A stretch of 64,000 bases of DNA from Sclerotinia nivalis (lineage: Eukaryota > Ascomycota > Leotiomycetes > Helotiales > Sclerotiniaceae): the NCBI GenBank assembly GCA_029531795.1, contig JAPEIS010000009.1, positions 1,426,001-1,490,000 of the forward strand. The letters run 5' to 3'. The translations under genes and the position numbers were made by a program. Within the stretch, counting starts at the first letter, position 1. Each line of letters opens with the position of its first letter. This document shows, in pieces, positions 62,060-64,000 of this stretch. The notes under the pieces are model-generated. The model searched no databases. It was given only the letters and a program-made list of their open reading frames with translations, and had not been told where the DNA came from.

Positions 62060-63753
62060 TGTGACTTTGTCATATCTTGCAATTCAGAGGTCTTGAGTTA
62101 GCACCGAAGTCTAGGGTCTCGTATCCGCAGCTTCTGACATGGTCACAGTTTCTTCATCTGCATGGCATGGTCACAGTTTCTTCATCTGCATGGCATGGTC
62201 GTCCATCGTCGGATATTGGGGACTACATTGTATCAAACACGCTCTTCTTGTATTGATGGCACGTTCGCATTCGATATTAAAAAGCTGGACTTGTATAAGA
62301 GGATTTAAACTCTACTTATACTAGTACTGACCTTTCGTATCTTTGCTTTTTTGCCGTTCAAATTACCGCCTTTTGTTTTAATTATTTGGCCACAGACATA
62401 CACAAGTTTCTTTTTTGTAGGATTATTTGGGCACTGAGCTTTACTTTTGTTGCGGAATGAGATATGGCTTTCTTTCTCATAGTTGATACAAATTTGGTGG
62501 ATGGTTTATGATTGATATGGTGGATAGGAATGAAACGAATGCGCGGATATTATGATCGTGCGAGGCTCTATGGTTTCTTTTCTGATGCGATCACATTATT
62601 TGATTTTTCTTTCCTTTCCAGAAAGGCTATCAGTTAATAGTAATATTGAGGTTTCAGTTGGTGAGGAGAGTACTTGCATTCTTGTTCATAGTTAAATAAA
62701 ATTCATCATGTCAATCCCTGAGTGCATTGTGACATGGTGTGATATAAGGATGTTCTAGAATTCGGCTGCTCCAAGGGTAATTCTCATCAGATATGGCTAT
62801 AATCACTGACTTCCGATAATTACAAGAAAGCTTCGCGTACTATTCGTTCTCACTTTAGAGATGGATATGTACCCGTACCTTCAATCAAACTTTGCGAGCT
62901 AGAGATAGTTCTCTTTCATCTCCGTTCCCACTTCTTCCTCAACTTAAAGTTCTAGTTGAGGGTTGAAGGTTGAAAGTTGAGGGCTGAGGGTTGAGGGTTG
63001 AGTGATAAGGAATGAAATAGTGTATGGGATGCTGAATGGAATTGTTTGTTTGGGGGGGGGGGGTGTTCATGAGTGTATATATGTATGTACTTTGTATAGT
63101 TAGTGGGATAGGACACGAAGGGATTGCTTAGGCATGGAAATGAGTGGGAATTGGGTTTTCTTGGTTGTTTAATCCAGAGTAGTAGTACTGATTCATATAT
63201 ATAATGACTTGATTGTGTTATTTTTGAGAAGTTGGTCGCTGAGAGGTTATTGTTTTGCTTGTTGTCTTACTTCTGTAGAGGGATGGTCATAGTATTACCA
63301 TTGCATCATAAGTGAAGGGGATTTTAAGTATAGCTAGTGTATGTCATGGTTCATAAGTTGCAGAGTTCTTTATGTAGCTGTGAGATATCGCTAGTGAGAT
63401 GTTTCGTGAGATATTTTGAATCTACATTTTTCTCTTTGTTTGCATGATAGCATCATTGTACACGAGATGTGAAAATCCATGTGGAAATTGATTTCGAGGT
63501 TCCACGCTAGCTAATTCTTTCGTGAATTGAATCAAATAATCTAAGTATTATATATGGTAGGTATCCTGAATAAAAACATGACATGATATCGATACTCGTT
63601 CAGTTCGGGTTTATCTATACAATAGAAGAAGTAGCCGCACTATTCCCCCCTCCTAACAAATTACTCGGTTCCCCTCTTTGAAACTCCGCTCCAGAGTGTA
63701 TACTAATACTTTGTATAGAGTTCGAAATTGCAGAGTCTAGCGCTCTTTACATG
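62060..63753. other. 3' region, convergent with the window-end gene
   Basis: No supported gene. It contains a 28-bp duplication just after the stop codon, a degenerate GGTTGAG heptamer tract near 62955-63003, and a run of about 12 G near 63052. Confidence 0.6.
62139..62194. repeat. 28-bp tandem duplication in probable 3' UTR
   Basis: Two exact copies of a unit beginning ATGGTCACAGTTTC and ending CTGCATGGC, 80 bp after the stop codon. Confidence 0.9.
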
Positions 63754-64000
63754 TTATAGCTCCGCTACTGTTCTAGGAGCAGCTAGTTCTGCTGGCTTTA
63801 TATCTCTTCGCGGGTACGAATCCATTTCACTCCTTGATATTGGCATTGAGTGTGGTGTCGGTGCGGGTGTCGAGTTCGGCGTCGACTCCGGTAGCGAACT
63901 TGGTAAGGAGTTGTAAGACATTTCCGAATTTGGTACTAATGGATAACCCGACGGTGTTGATAATTCTTTGAACTGAGGGTTTCTTCTTTTCGCCAAACGA
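63754..64000 (-). CDS. 3' end of an unidentified gene, cut by the window edge
   Basis: A minus-strand frame is open from the window edge to a stop at 63756-63754, about 82 codons. The peptide is Pro/Ser/Thr-rich (ESTPNSTPAPTPHSMP) with basic residues near the edge (AKRRNPQFKEL). It looks like a disordered C-terminal tail. The family cannot be told from this fragment, and it could be a chance frame. Confidence 0.4.
   Translation of the reverse strand, partial: RLAKRRNPQFKELSTPSGYPLVPNSEMSYNSLPSSLPESTPNSTPAPTPHSMPISRSEMDSYPRRDIKPAELAAPRTVAEL

Overview
The window looks like nuclear DNA of a filamentous ascomycete, most likely a leotiomycete of the Botrytis/Sclerotinia kind. Genes carry short introns (about 50 to 120 nt, GT...CTAAC or CTGAC...AG), the DNA is AT-rich with many microsatellites, and the gene set is fungal: a Zn2Cys6 regulator, an AP-1 factor with redox cysteine domains, an nrc-2-type kinase with a DFD motif, and a NACHT-ankyrin gene. 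The genus is an inference. Exon joins were made by hand from splice consensus, frame continuity and remembered family consensus; no search was run.

Layout. 1.0-3.5 kb: Zn2Cys6 regulator (+). 5.0-6.4 kb: secreted M14 metallocarboxypeptidase (-). 8.0-11.2 kb: alpha/beta hydrolase with a long disordered tail (-). 12.0-12.7 kb: TSR2-like ribosome biogenesis factor (+), followed by a decayed copy of its own 3' end. 13.7-15.1 kb: BSD-domain protein (-). 17.2-19.2 kb: Yap1/AP-1-like bZIP factor (+). 19.2-31.4 kb: gene-poor block with a hAT-type MITE, two families of short dispersed units, palindromes and a hairpin cluster. 31.4-33.4 kb: nrc-2/Fpk1-type AGC kinase (+). 35.1-39.6 kb: NACHT-ankyrin (NLR-like) gene with several reading-frame breaks. 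40.6-47.5 kb: compact housekeeping cluster of MRE11 (-), mitochondrial uS19m (+), TAF10 (-) and PRP43 (+), with shared short promoters. 47.5-54.9 kb: second gene-poor block. 54.95-55.4 kb: small four-cysteine protein (+). 58.3-62.1 kb: 1221-residue low-complexity protein with an N-terminal YX4LL eIF4E-binding-type motif and a C-terminal array of about 33-residue repeats (+). The window ends inside the 3' end of a minus-strand gene.

There is no operon logic here. The functional links are pairwise: MRE11/uS19m and TAF10/PRP43 are divergent pairs with about 300 bp between start codons. Several genes (TSR2, uS19m, the four-cysteine protein, and the first exons of the hydrolase, MRE11 and the YX4LL protein) become visible only when short exons are joined. 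Best candidates for something new: the repeat array in the YX4LL protein, the three-way-junction hairpin cluster downstream of the AP-1 gene, and the broken NLR-like gene.
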